From assembly GCA_015491995.1 (NCBI GenBank), contig WGFY01000047.1:1-64000 (forward strand): a DNA stretch of 64,000 bases. The letters are read 5' to 3'. Positions 52,197 through 64,000 of this stretch are shown one piece after another. The stretch comes from Mesoaciditoga sp. (GTDB lineage: Bacteria; Thermotogota; Thermotogae; Mesoaciditogales; Mesoaciditogaceae). The notes under the pieces were generated by a model. That model was not told the DNA's origin. It saw nothing but the letters and a program-made list of their open reading frames with translations, and made no database searches. Each line of letters begins with the position of its first letter. Within the stretch, counting starts at the first letter, position 1. The position numbers and the translations under genes are program-made.

Positions 52197-54137
52197 TTGA
52201 AAAAGACCGATAAAATTTACAGTATAAAATACACTTTAAACAAAACACCAAGTAAAACTTCAGATGAACTTGATGATGAACAACGTGCCGCTGTTCTAGA
52301 TAACGGCGGCATATCTTTGGTCATCGCCGGACCTGGCTCTGGTAAAACGAAAACGATAACACATAAAATAGCCTATCTTGTATCAAATGGTGTTTCTCCA
52401 AATGAAATACTGCTTGTGACTTTCACAAGAGCCGCATCTCGTGAGATGATTTACAGAGCACAGCAAGTATCGCGAAACAAACTTGATGGCATGTTGGCTG
52501 GTACTTTTCATCACGTGTGTAATTATCTGCTCAGAAAGCACGCGGATGTCTTGAAAGTTGAGCCAAACTTTTCAATTCTTGATGAAGAAGACGTTAAAAC
52601 GTTGATCAAACATGCAAGAACAGCTTTGATCTCAAAACAAGAGAAATTTCCATCCCCCGCTTTGATAAGAAGGATAATTTCTTTGAGCTTGAATTTGCAA
52701 AAGAATTTAGAGGATGTCGTTGCAGAGCGTTATCCATATTTGTACCACATCGTGGATAAAATAGAAGAGATAAGACAAAAATACGAAAATATGAAATCCG
52801 AGCAGTCAGCATTGGATTATGACGATCTTTTGAATTATACGAACCATCTGTTAAGTGTTGAAAAAGTCAGGATTGAAGAATCTTCTCGATTCAAGTGGGT
52901 GTTAGTAGATGAGTTCCAGGACACGAACAAGGTTCAATTTGAGATCATAAAGAAGTTATCTTCTATCCATAAAAATCTCATGGTTGTAGGTGACGATGCA
53001 CAGAGCATTTATTCGTTTAGAGGGGCAAGATATGAAAATATATTCGATCTGTCTCAAGAGAAAAAAGTAAAACTCTACAAGATACAAACCAACTACCGCA
53101 GTTCTCCCCAGATCGTAGCACTGGTGAACAACGTGATACCCAACAACCTTTTTAAGAAGAAGTTGAGAGCCATCAAACCTCCTTCAACGAGGCCCGTTGT
53201 CGTCAGCACTTGGGATTCATTCGAAGAAGCCGAATTCGTTTCAAGCAGAATAACGGAGCTTGTTAATGAAGGCGTAAAGGAAAAAGAAATAGCCGTACTT
53301 TACCGCGCACATGCTCATTCAATGGACTTACAATTGGAACTTTCAAAATTGGATATCCCCTTCACGATAAAATCAGGAATTAAATTCACAGAATCAAAAC
53401 ACGTTAAAGATATCTTATCTTTTCTAAGAGCTCTGAATAACCCTCGTGATACTTTGTCATGGTTAAGGGCTTTACAACTTTTTACTGGGATAGGAAGGAA
53501 GGGAGCGGATACGCTTATATCTTTTATTCAAAGTGAAAAGCAACCGCTGTCAACTGTAAAGAGCATCTCAAAATTCGGGAAAAAATATGAAAATGTGGAG
53601 GAAAGGTTCGAAAATTTGTTAAAAGCGTCTACTCCATCCGATATGTTGAGATACGTTTACAGTTCATTTTATTCCGATTATTTGGCAATGACCTTCAACG
53701 ATTTTCGAGATAGGCAATTGGATGTGGAAAGGTTGATAGAAATAGCGGAGAGATATCAAAATATAACTTCTTTCCTTTCTGACTTGGCCATAACAGAAGA
53801 AGCTGATCTTAAACGAGGTGGTAATAAGGAAGGTGATAAGATCACCCTTACCACTGTTCATCAAGCAAAAGGTTTGGAATGGGATGTCGTCTTCATATTG
53901 GCCATTAACCCTGGTGATTTTCCATCGTATATGGGTATTAAAAGTGAGAATTTTGAAGAAGAGCGGCGCGTGTTCTACGTGGCCGTAACAAGAGCAAAAA
54001 ATCGATTATACCTTTGTCGTCAAAGAGGTGGATCTAGAACACCAATTTATGGCAACAGAATGCCGATAAATAATGGTGAGTATGATTTGATAGATATCAT
54101 TTCCCCATCTTTATACGACCATTGGAGTGTTGACTGA
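52197..54137 (+). CDS. UvrD/Rep-family superfamily 1 DNA helicase
   Basis: 646 residues. Q-motif LDDEQRAAVLD, Walker A VIAGPGSGKTKTIT, motif Ia VTFTRAASREM, motif II VLVDEFQDTNKVQFE, motif III VVGDDAQSIYSFRGA, motif IV TNYRSSPQIVALVN, motif V LTTVHQAKGLEWDVVFI and VI RRVFYVAVTRAKNRLYL. DNA repair or replication-restart helicase of the PcrA/UvrD/Rep type; a little short for the group. TTG start 21 bases after the PLP gene. Confidence 0.92.
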   Translation: MKKTDKIYSIKYTLNKTPSKTSDELDDEQRAAVLDNGGISLVIAGPGSGKTKTITHKIAYLVSNGVSPNEILLVTFTRAASREMIYRAQQVSRNKLDGMLAGTFHHVCNYLLRKHADVLKVEPNFSILDEEDVKTLIKHARTALISKQEKFPSPALIRRIISLSLNLQKNLEDVVAERYPYLYHIVDKIEEIRQKYENMKSEQSALDYDDLLNYTNHLLSVEKVRIEESSRFKWVLVDEFQDTNKVQFEIIKKLSSIHKNLMVVGDDAQSIYSFRGARYENIFDLSQEKKVKLYKIQTNYRSSPQIVALVNNVIPNNLFKKKLRAIKPPSTRPVVVSTWDSFEEAEFVSSRITELVNEGVKEKEIAVLYRAHAHSMDLQLELSKLDIPFTIKSGIKFTESKHVKDILSFLRALNNPRDTLSWLRALQLFTGIGRKGADTLISFIQSEKQPLSTVKSISKFGKKYENVEERFENLLKASTPSDMLRYVYSSFYSDYLAMTFNDFRDRQLDVERLIEIAERYQNITSFLSDLAITEEADLKRGGNKEGDKITLTTVHQAKGLEWDVVFILAINPGDFPSYMGIKSENFEEERRVFYVAVTRAKNRLYLCRQRGGSRTPIYGNRMPINNGEYDLIDIISPSLYDHWSVD

Positions 54138-54148
54138 AGGGAGAAAAA

Positions 54149-57989
<3,841 letters not shown>

Positions 57990-58020
57990 CATCTACTCAT
58001 GAAAGTGATGGGGTGAGAAC

Positions 58021-59328
58021 ATGTTTAAAAGACACACTCGAAGACAATTGAGAGAGAACATGACCGGCTATCTTTTCGTGTTGCCTGCACTGATTGCGAT
58101 GTCCGTTTTCGTATTTTGGCCAGTAGGTTACTCTTTTTATTTGTCATTTTTCAATTGGAATTATGCACACCTAAAAAGCCCTGAATTCATCGGTCTTGGG
58201 AATTATATTCAACTCTTTCAACTTGATTCACCACCACCATACTCATTTTACAAAGCATTGGCTTACAGCGCCGTTTACATTTCAATGACGATTTTGATCG
58301 CCTATTCTATTTTTTTAATCGCTCAGTTGGTATCTCAAAAAAAATACAAATTCGTTGATACTTTTTACATATTGGGATCAAGCACAATAGGAATCCTGTT
58401 CTTAAAATCTACCATCGATCATTTACAACAGCGTCCTTACCTTTCGATCCCATTCGTGATCATCGCGCTGGGCCTTATGATGTTTAAGAAACGTTCTTTT
58501 GTGTCGAGCATGATCGAGCATGGCCTGTTGTTGACAATTACGCTTATAATCTCGTATGTGTTCTTACGTTTTATGTTTTCAAGCCCTTACGGTGTGTACC
58601 AATGGCTTAACATCGTTAAAGATAAAGGGGATTTTGTAAAATCTCTGTGGAATACCGCTTATTACGTGATTCTTTACGTGCCACTGAACATCACGTTGGC
58701 ACTTTTTACGGCTTTACTCCTTAGCCGGCTGAAATGGTTCAAAGCTATCTTGAGGACTTCATATTTCATGCCATTTGTCACATCTGTGGTTGCAATAAGC
58801 TTAGTTTGGCAATGGATATACAACAATCAATTTGGTCTGTTGAATTACGCACTCTCGCTGATGGGACTTCCAAAGGAAGCATGGTTGAAAAACGAAATTT
58901 GGACGATACCAACGATAGCCATAATGTCCATATGGAAAACCATAGGGTACAATGCAATCATATTTTTAGCCGGCCTTCAATCTATAGACAAGTTTTACTA
59001 CGAAGCCGCAGATATAGATGGTGCCACAAACACACAAAAGCTTTTTTACATTACGTGGCCTTTACTTTCTCCAATGACTTTCTTCGTTTTAATCGTATCG
59101 GTTATAGGAGCCTTCAAAGTTTTCACAGAAGTTTACGTTCTCTATCAAGGAGTCCCTGGTCCATACAACAACAGTGGATTGACAATCGTTTATTACATAT
59201 TCAACACCTTCTATGGAGATCAACAAATGGGCTTAGCTTCGGCGGCTGCATATGTTTTGTTTGGCATAATACTATTTTTCACACTTATACAATTTAGAGC
59301 AAGCCGTAAAAAGGTAGAATATGTGTAA
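58021..59328 (+). CDS. MalF-type ABC sugar permease, enlarged
   Basis: 435 residues. The C-terminal permease domain has SLWNTAYYVILYVPLNITLA and the ATPase-contacting EAA loop (YYEAADIDGATNTQKLFYIT), matching MalF/UgpA permeases. Between the first helix region (about 20-100) and the core lies an extra hydrophobic stretch of roughly 100 residues with three or more helices (FVDTFYILGSSTIGILFL, SIPFVIIALGLMMF, GLLLTITLIISYVFLRF). Ordinary MalF-like permeases outside the E. coli branch have about 290 residues. No sugar-binding protein or ATPase gene is adjacent. Confidence 0.88.
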   Translation: MFKRHTRRQLRENMTGYLFVLPALIAMSVFVFWPVGYSFYLSFFNWNYAHLKSPEFIGLGNYIQLFQLDSPPPYSFYKALAYSAVYISMTILIAYSIFLIAQLVSQKKYKFVDTFYILGSSTIGILFLKSTIDHLQQRPYLSIPFVIIALGLMMFKKRSFVSSMIEHGLLLTITLIISYVFLRFMFSSPYGVYQWLNIVKDKGDFVKSLWNTAYYVILYVPLNITLALFTALLLSRLKWFKAILRTSYFMPFVTSVVAISLVWQWIYNNQFGLLNYALSLMGLPKEAWLKNEIWTIPTIAIMSIWKTIGYNAIIFLAGLQSIDKFYYEAADIDGATNTQKLFYITWPLLSPMTFFVLIVSVIGAFKVFTEVYVLYQGVPGPYNNSGLTIVYYIFNTFYGDQQMGLASAAAYVLFGIILFFTLIQFRASRKKVEYV

Positions 59329-59349
59329 ATACATGCGAGGTGAAAAACC

Positions 59350-61737
59350 GTGAGATTGAAAAATGGGCTTGTTGAACTTATATTGTACATCATTGCATTT
59401 GCTGGAGCCGCAATAATGTTGATGCCATTTGCATGGATGTTGGACACTTCTTTGAAATTGCCGGAAGAGGTTCAAGTATGGCCTCCTTCGTGGCAAAGCG
59501 AAGATGCGTTGAGTTCTCGACTTATACCTGTATCGATAGATCACCTCACGTATTCATCCGTGAATTACGGAGCCATGAGCTTACAACAAATGCTTACCTC
59601 AAATGTTTCAAGGAAAAAAGAACTTCCAAATGTTTTAACCGTAAATCTTGTCGGGACCGCCCCGATAAGGGGTGATTTTCGTCTTAATATGAGTGAAAAC
59701 GATAGCCATATCTTGAAATATGCGACGTCTATAAACCGTGAGCGTTTGAATTCACTCATACTGAAAGTTGACTCCAAAAAATATCCTTCCAAGTTCAAAG
59801 ACGATATGGAGAAATTGAGCTCTTTCGAATCTCAACCGATGGATTATTTAAAAACTTTCATAACGCTTTTTCGATACACCAGTTCACCTATCCTATCAAG
59901 GATCAATTTTATAAACGGACTGTCAAATTCGGCAAAGATCTCCATATCTTTTTTTGAAAGGTTCTCACCTGTACTTTCGAGAAATTCAAAGTTGTCCATA
60001 AAAAAAGACGATTCCACCTTGACAACGGAAGAAAAAAAATTCGTAAAAGACTACTTCTCATCCGATGACTACACCAAATCGGTTACGGATTTCGTTTCAA
60101 GGATTCAAAAATTCAAAAAAGGCCTTGGAACTTTGGCGTATGATGAACTCAATTTCAAATCACAAATCGATCATCTACTTTCTCGCATAGACCTCAAAGA
60201 AAAATTGACAGAAAAATTTGGTAAAATAAGTTCTTCATTGCTACCGATCTTGAATTTATATGACATGAGGGCGGTAGAACCGATAAGAGAATGGATGAAC
60301 TTGATAGTTTCTTATGATAACATGAAAAAATTCTACAACTCTTCTAAAAATCTTACGATAAGAGATCCTGAAATAAATTTCACATTTCAGTCGCTTAAAG
60401 AAAAAAAAGAGGCCTTGGAAAAATCCTTTAAAAACTCCAAGGTTCCAAAATATTATCTTAAGATTGCAGACGAATTAATCGAAAAAGAGAATATCAAAGA
60501 TTTTGCGAATTTATTTGTAAAAAGACTGAATTCACAGTTGAAATCATCAATGCTAAAAATGGGATACAACTCTAAGAAAGCCGCTCTTTTTCTCGGAAAA
60601 CTTGATGCCATATCCGCAAGTATGAAAATTCTCTACTCTTCTTTATCAAAAAGTCAGAAAAAAGAATTGGATGATATGATTTCAAAGGAATCTGAAAACT
60701 TCGATAAACTTGCAAGTGACATAAAAAACGCTTTTTCTGGAGCCTATCCCACCACCGTAGGAGTTCTTGTCGGCCAACTTGAAGAAGATCACAATTACTT
60801 TCTGGGCTTTGATCCGAACACGGCTAAATTGGAAGGGATTATGGAGAAAAACTGGAAAAACCGAAAAAACGTTACCAAGTTGACTAACATTTACAACGAT
60901 GTTTATTACACCATGAAAATCATCAAAGCATCATCACTGGTGTCCAAAATTCAATATTTTTCAAGTAATGGGAAGATAAAAATATTCTTCAAAAACATAA
61001 ACAGCGTTTGGTTTTTTGACGCTAAAGCGTCCCTCAAAGTTTCTTTCTCATTTGGGGAAGTGTTGGCTAATTTGTTTCAAAATTACGTGGATGCTTGGCA
61101 TGCAGCACCTTTTGCGCGATATTATCTCAACACCATTTTTGTGGCTACCGTTACGACCATTCTTAACATCATAATTGGTGTCATGGCAGCGTTTGCCTTT
61201 TCAAAATTACGTTTCTGGGGGCGAGATTTCATATTCATATTGTTTTTGGCAACGATGATGATACCAGGCGAAGTTCTGTTAGTCCCTAATTTCATAACCA
61301 TTGTAAAATTAGGCTGGCTTAACACCTATTATGCCTTGATAATTCCTTGGATTGCAAGCGCTTTTGTGATCTTTCTCATGAGGCAGAATTTCATGAGCAT
61401 ACCGGATGAGCTTTTCGATGCCGCCAAAATAGACGGAGCGTCAAAATGGAGATTTTTGTGGACGATACTCGTACCGCTTTCAAAGCCTGTTATCATCACC
61501 GGAGCACTTCTGAATTTCGTTGGAAGTTGGAATGCATTTTTATGGGTTTTGATAGTGACCAACACTCCATCCATGCGTACTTTACCGGTAGGTCTTCAAA
61601 ATTTCAGCAGTAATGCTGGAACGATGTATAATCAATTGATGGCGGCTTCGACCTTTTCGATGTTGCCAATCGTCATTCTTTTCCTTTTCGCCCAAAAGTA
61701 TTTCATTCAAGGCATAGCAAGAAGCGGACTTAAATAA
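59350..61737 (+). CDS. MalG-type ABC sugar permease with about 500-residue insertion
   Basis: 795 residues, against about 280 for normal MalG. Helix 1 is at about 7-30 (ELILYIIAFAGAAIMLMPFA) and is followed by the usual SLKLPEEVQVWPP; the permease core resumes only near residue 570 (FQNYVDAWHAAPFARYYLNT) and contains the EAA loop ELFDAAKIDGASKWRFLWT. The inserted part is hydrophilic and mostly helical with many charged residues, so it should face outside. GTG start behind GAGGTG. I recall enlarged MalG homologues in Thermotoga, so this may be a lineage trait. Pairs with the MalF-type gene. Confidence 0.85.
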   Translation: MRLKNGLVELILYIIAFAGAAIMLMPFAWMLDTSLKLPEEVQVWPPSWQSEDALSSRLIPVSIDHLTYSSVNYGAMSLQQMLTSNVSRKKELPNVLTVNLVGTAPIRGDFRLNMSENDSHILKYATSINRERLNSLILKVDSKKYPSKFKDDMEKLSSFESQPMDYLKTFITLFRYTSSPILSRINFINGLSNSAKISISFFERFSPVLSRNSKLSIKKDDSTLTTEEKKFVKDYFSSDDYTKSVTDFVSRIQKFKKGLGTLAYDELNFKSQIDHLLSRIDLKEKLTEKFGKISSSLLPILNLYDMRAVEPIREWMNLIVSYDNMKKFYNSSKNLTIRDPEINFTFQSLKEKKEALEKSFKNSKVPKYYLKIADELIEKENIKDFANLFVKRLNSQLKSSMLKMGYNSKKAALFLGKLDAISASMKILYSSLSKSQKKELDDMISKESENFDKLASDIKNAFSGAYPTTVGVLVGQLEEDHNYFLGFDPNTAKLEGIMEKNWKNRKNVTKLTNIYNDVYYTMKIIKASSLVSKIQYFSSNGKIKIFFKNINSVWFFDAKASLKVSFSFGEVLANLFQNYVDAWHAAPFARYYLNTIFVATVTTILNIIIGVMAAFAFSKLRFWGRDFIFILFLATMMIPGEVLLVPNFITIVKLGWLNTYYALIIPWIASAFVIFLMRQNFMSIPDELFDAAKIDGASKWRFLWTILVPLSKPVIITGALLNFVGSWNAFLWVLIVTNTPSMRTLPVGLQNFSSNAGTMYNQLMAASTFSMLPIVILFLFAQKYFIQGIARSGLK

Positions 61738-61751
61738 CGGAGGTGTTTTAT

Positions 61752-62537
61752 TTGCGCAAATTCTTTTTGTTCTTGGTAACGTTATCATCGATGGTGTTGA
61801 TACTTTCTGGCTGTTTCAACATGCAATCGACACTTTCTTACGAATATTACAGCGAATCCAAGCCAGCTTCTGTGCTACATGTTTACGTAACTATCAAATC
61901 GATCACCGCGAATAACAACGTAGCCTTTACAAAATTGAATAAACCGGTTGATCTCGTAACTGAAAGCTCTCAACCTTTGGTCAACGATATCAGCTTAAAC
62001 AACGGTCAAATTACCATAGGATCGCTTTCAATTGAGTTGGGTTCAGTTGCCACCATCGTTTACAAAAATGCCACAGTCGTTATGAAAATTGCCACACCGG
62101 ATAAGGTGCTCTTCTACAGTTTTTCCACTCAGCAAGTGGAAAAACATCCGCTGCAAATAACTGGAAGTGGATTGCACAAAACGGCTTTCATCCTTTGGAA
62201 TCTATCCGATCTGGCCACCATTTCTACGGCAAACGTGTGGAAGCCACGTGCAAAGGCATTTGACAGAGACGATCTTGTAAAGGTTGATGTTCATTACCCA
62301 ACGACAGCAGTAGGAACGTATACGGCAGAGATATCGGATGGTCTAAATTACTTCACTTTCAACAAATTAGGTTATTACGATCCCTTAAATGAAAGATATG
62401 ATTTCGAACTGTACCCTTACAAGTCACCCATTTCCAATGGCTATACGGCATACATTTCAATAAAAACATCCACTCAAACTGTTGCTTCGACAACGGTGAG
62501 TATTTGCGACAAAGATGTAACTGTTGAATTGAAATGA
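61752..62537 (+). CDS. Lipoprotein, possibly DUF4382-like
   Basis: 261 residues from TTG 61752, six bases after GGAGGTG. Signal peptide RKFFLFLVTLSSMVLILSGC with lipobox LSGC. The mature part is beta-rich: SVLHVYVTIKSITANNNVAF and later VDLVTESSQPLVNDISLNNG resemble DUF4382-type domains, but weakly. Not an extracellular solute-binding protein by pattern. Overlaps the next small gene by 4 bases and follows malG directly, so it may be part of the same envelope unit. Confidence 0.65.
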   Translation: MRKFFLFLVTLSSMVLILSGCFNMQSTLSYEYYSESKPASVLHVYVTIKSITANNNVAFTKLNKPVDLVTESSQPLVNDISLNNGQITIGSLSIELGSVATIVYKNATVVMKIATPDKVLFYSFSTQQVEKHPLQITGSGLHKTAFILWNLSDLATISTANVWKPRAKAFDRDDLVKVDVHYPTTAVGTYTAEISDGLNYFTFNKLGYYDPLNERYDFELYPYKSPISNGYTAYISIKTSTQTVASTTVSICDKDVTVELK

Positions 62538-62776
62538 AAAAAAAGTCAATTTTAACCGTTGCAATCGTGGTGCTTGTTGTATGGGTTGCGTACTTTGACT
62601 TGACATCTTATGTTAATTTCAGAAAAGCCCAGGGAGAGTATAGCAAAGCCGTCAAAAATTACGAAAGTGCCAAAAATAAATTGGTTCTACTCGACAAAGA
62701 ACTGAAGGAGTTGCAATTACAAATTGAAAACAATAGTGACAACGTCCCACAAACCAAGCCGCCAACAAGTCCTTAG
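62534..62776 (+). CDS. Small membrane-anchored coiled-coil protein
   Basis: 80 residues: one membrane helix (ILTVAIVVLVVWVAYFDL, about 5-24), a charged coiled-coil (about 30-68, KNYESAKNKLVLLDKELKEL) and a Pro/Thr-rich tail. Topology is like FtsL/FtsB-type division proteins, but no specific motif supports that. Not otherwise recognised. Coupled to the lipoprotein gene by a 4-base overlap. Confidence 0.6.
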   Translation: MKKKSILTVAIVVLVVWVAYFDLTSYVNFRKAQGEYSKAVKNYESAKNKLVLLDKELKELQLQIENNSDNVPQTKPPTSP

Positions 62777-63479
62777 AGCGCTGAAAATTTCCAAAGAAAG
62801 AAGGATACGTTACGTTTCTCGACGCCATCTTATTCTAAGAAAAGATGAAGCTGTCCTGATAGTGGAAACAGACAGAATATCTGCTTTAAAGAACGGGCAA
62901 AGATTTTTCTTTCATCCATCGTTGGCAGTGATAAGGAAATCCAACATAGATTCAGGTCAAAGGGATTACCTTATAGAATCACTTGATTTGGATGGCGATG
63001 AAGAAGTTTTGGACTGCACGCTTGGGCTGGGAAGTGAAGCTATACTGATCGCCCACTTTCTCCCGCAAGGGGAAGTTGTAGGTATAGAAAGCTCTTCACT
63101 CGTTAAGATCATCGTGGAAAATGGCATGAAACACAGTGAAAACCTGTACAAATGGATTAGAGAGGCTGTCAAACGAATAAAAATATTCGAAGATGACTAC
63201 AAAGAATACGTGAAAAAATCAGAAAGAAAATTCGACTGCATCTATGTCGATCCGATGTTTGAGCATCCCAGATACGATTCATCGGCCATGAACTCGATGA
63301 GACCATTTGCCGATCATTCCACGATAAGCGGTGACGATATAGAGGCTTTGAAGAAAAAAGCAAAAAAACGTGTGGTTGTAAAAGCACGTTGGAATGATTC
63401 GATATTCGAGAAATACGATTTTGACTACATAGTGGGAAGTGAAAAAAGCGATGTAGGATATGGAGTGATCGACATTTGA
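62724..63479 (+). CDS. Class I SAM-dependent methyltransferase, upstream of miaA
   Basis: 251 residues in the longest reading (TTG 62724); a GTG at 62736 is an alternative, and neither has a clear ribosome site. SAM-binding VLDCTLGLGSEAILIAHFLP, acidic VVGIESSSL and the motif IYVDPMFEHPRYDSSAMNSM (DPMF in place of NPPY) place it in the RsmJ-like group. Substrate not known; an rRNA or tRNA target would suit its position before miaA, with which it overlaps by 4 bases. Overlaps the previous small gene by 53 bases if the longest start is used. Confidence 0.75.
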   Translation: MKTIVTTSHKPSRQQVLRALKISKERRIRYVSRRHLILRKDEAVLIVETDRISALKNGQRFFFHPSLAVIRKSNIDSGQRDYLIESLDLDGDEEVLDCTLGLGSEAILIAHFLPQGEVVGIESSSLVKIIVENGMKHSENLYKWIREAVKRIKIFEDDYKEYVKKSERKFDCIYVDPMFEHPRYDSSAMNSMRPFADHSTISGDDIEALKKKAKKRVVVKARWNDSIFEKYDFDYIVGSEKSDVGYGVIDI

Positions 63480-64000
63480 AAATACCCATATTCACCGGTC
63501 CTACAGCCGTTGGAAAGAGTGATTTCGCCGTTGAATTCGCCAAACAAATGGATGGCGAGATCGTGTCAATTGATTCCATGCAAATTTACAAACATATGGA
63601 TGTTGGTACGTCTAAAGTGGGAAAATCAGAACGATTTGGAATTCCTCACCATATGATCGATATATTGGAACCAGATGAAGAGTTCGATGTGGAAAAATTC
63701 AGAAAAATGGTAATTGAAATCGTTGAAGATATAATAAAACGCGGTAAGAGACCCATTTTAGTTGGCGGCAGCGGATTGTACGTCGAAGCGGTAAAATACG
63801 GGATGTTCAAAGGCCCATCGAAGGACGAAAAAGTACGTGAAAGCCTCCGAAAAATGGAAAAAGAAAACCCAGGCACTCTTCGAAGGTTGTTGAAGGCAAA
63901 GGATCCCATTGCTTACTCCAAATTCGATCCAAACGACATGGTGCGTATCATTAGAGCTCTGGAGGTTTATATCGTCAGCGGAAAAACGATATCTTCTTTA
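63476..64000 (+). CDS. miaA: tRNA dimethylallyltransferase, 5' part cut by window edge
   Basis: Adds a dimethylallyl group to A37 of tRNAs reading UNN codons. The 175 codons present start at TTG 63476 (MKIPIFTGPTAVGKSDFAVE) with the P-loop GPTAVGKS, the substrate motif VSIDSMQIYKHMDVGTSK, PHHMIDILEPDEEF and LVGGSGLYVEA. All catalytic N-terminal motifs are intact; the remainder lies beyond the window. Confidence 0.96.
   Translation, partial: MKIPIFTGPTAVGKSDFAVEFAKQMDGEIVSIDSMQIYKHMDVGTSKVGKSERFGIPHHMIDILEPDEEFDVEKFRKMVIEIVEDIIKRGKRPILVGGSGLYVEAVKYGMFKGPSKDEKVRESLRKMEKENPGTLRRLLKAKDPIAYSKFDPNDMVRIIRALEVYIVSGKTISSL

Noticed and set aside
62534-62776. Identification of the 80-residue coiled-coil protein as FtsL or DivIC
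   Set aside because: Only general topology agrees; no specific motif and no division genes nearby.

Overview
This window is a gene-dense, moderately AT-rich bacterial chromosome segment with no mobile element, CRISPR array or rRNA operon visible. The gene set points to an anaerobic fermenter with an outer envelope layer: a full Rnf operon, single-chain pyruvate:ferredoxin oxidoreductase, pyruvate phosphate dikinase, a Na+-pump decarboxylase beta subunit, a GH57 glucan enzyme, Ig-like surface proteins and a small outer-membrane-type barrel. Together these suggest the phylum Thermotogota, possibly a deep mesophilic or moderately thermophilic branch such as Mesoaciditogales. This assignment is an inference from gene content and remembered family distributions; no search was run.

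Layout. 1-4644 (minus): eno-murE-murF-mraY, wall precursor genes joined by 4-8 base overlaps to enolase. 4694-11120 (minus): apt-pgi-rnfCDGEAB. 11233-16011 (minus): a mixed operon of an outer-membrane-like barrel, an Ig-like lipoprotein, an endonuclease III relative, a methyltransferase and two ECF-type ATPases. 16133-20237 (minus): two large Ig-like surface proteins with a 59-base coding overlap. 20320-20675 (minus): tmRNA. 20766-24371 (plus): a likely envelope-stress operon (SHOCT-like protein, DUF2089 regulator, DUF4097 protein, membrane protein, MFS exporter, second SHOCT-like protein) behind a consensus promoter that carries a perfect dyad. 24404-25738: a lone fliI with a promoter that predicts a leaderless mRNA. 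25728-26813 (minus): an M24-fold protein that has lost most metal ligands. 26956-28269: tRNA-Lys, an attenuator, infC-rpmI-rplT. 28308-34489: ppdK, an Na+ decarboxylase beta subunit, two orphan subunits of a 2-oxoacid oxidoreductase, and a DMT transporter. 34473-35953 (minus): panD, mnmA. 36094-44998: rhomboid-rpoN-thiamine pyrophosphokinase-DUF4912-GH57 and nifJ. 45068-48451: small unknown, degV, thioesterase, adenine deaminase. 48466-57978: molybdenum hydroxylase, PLP enzyme, UvrD-like helicase, giant GGDEF protein, upp. 58021-64000: a maltose-type permease pair in which both subunits are enlarged, a lipoprotein, a small coiled-coil protein, a methyltransferase and the start of miaA.

How it fits together. 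Pyruvate oxidation by NifJ gives reduced ferredoxin, which Rnf can use to reduce NAD+ while pumping Na+ or H+; the decarboxylase beta subunit suggests sodium bioenergetics. Promoters of this genome often show an extended -10 (TGnTATAAT) with weak -35. The observations most worth following are the SHOCT/DUF2089/DUF4097 operon with its operator-like dyad, the giant diguanylate cyclase with an apparent degenerate kinase and STAND-like front half, the infC attenuator placed directly behind tRNA-Lys, the RnfB that stops after its first Fe-S domain, and the enlarged permeases.
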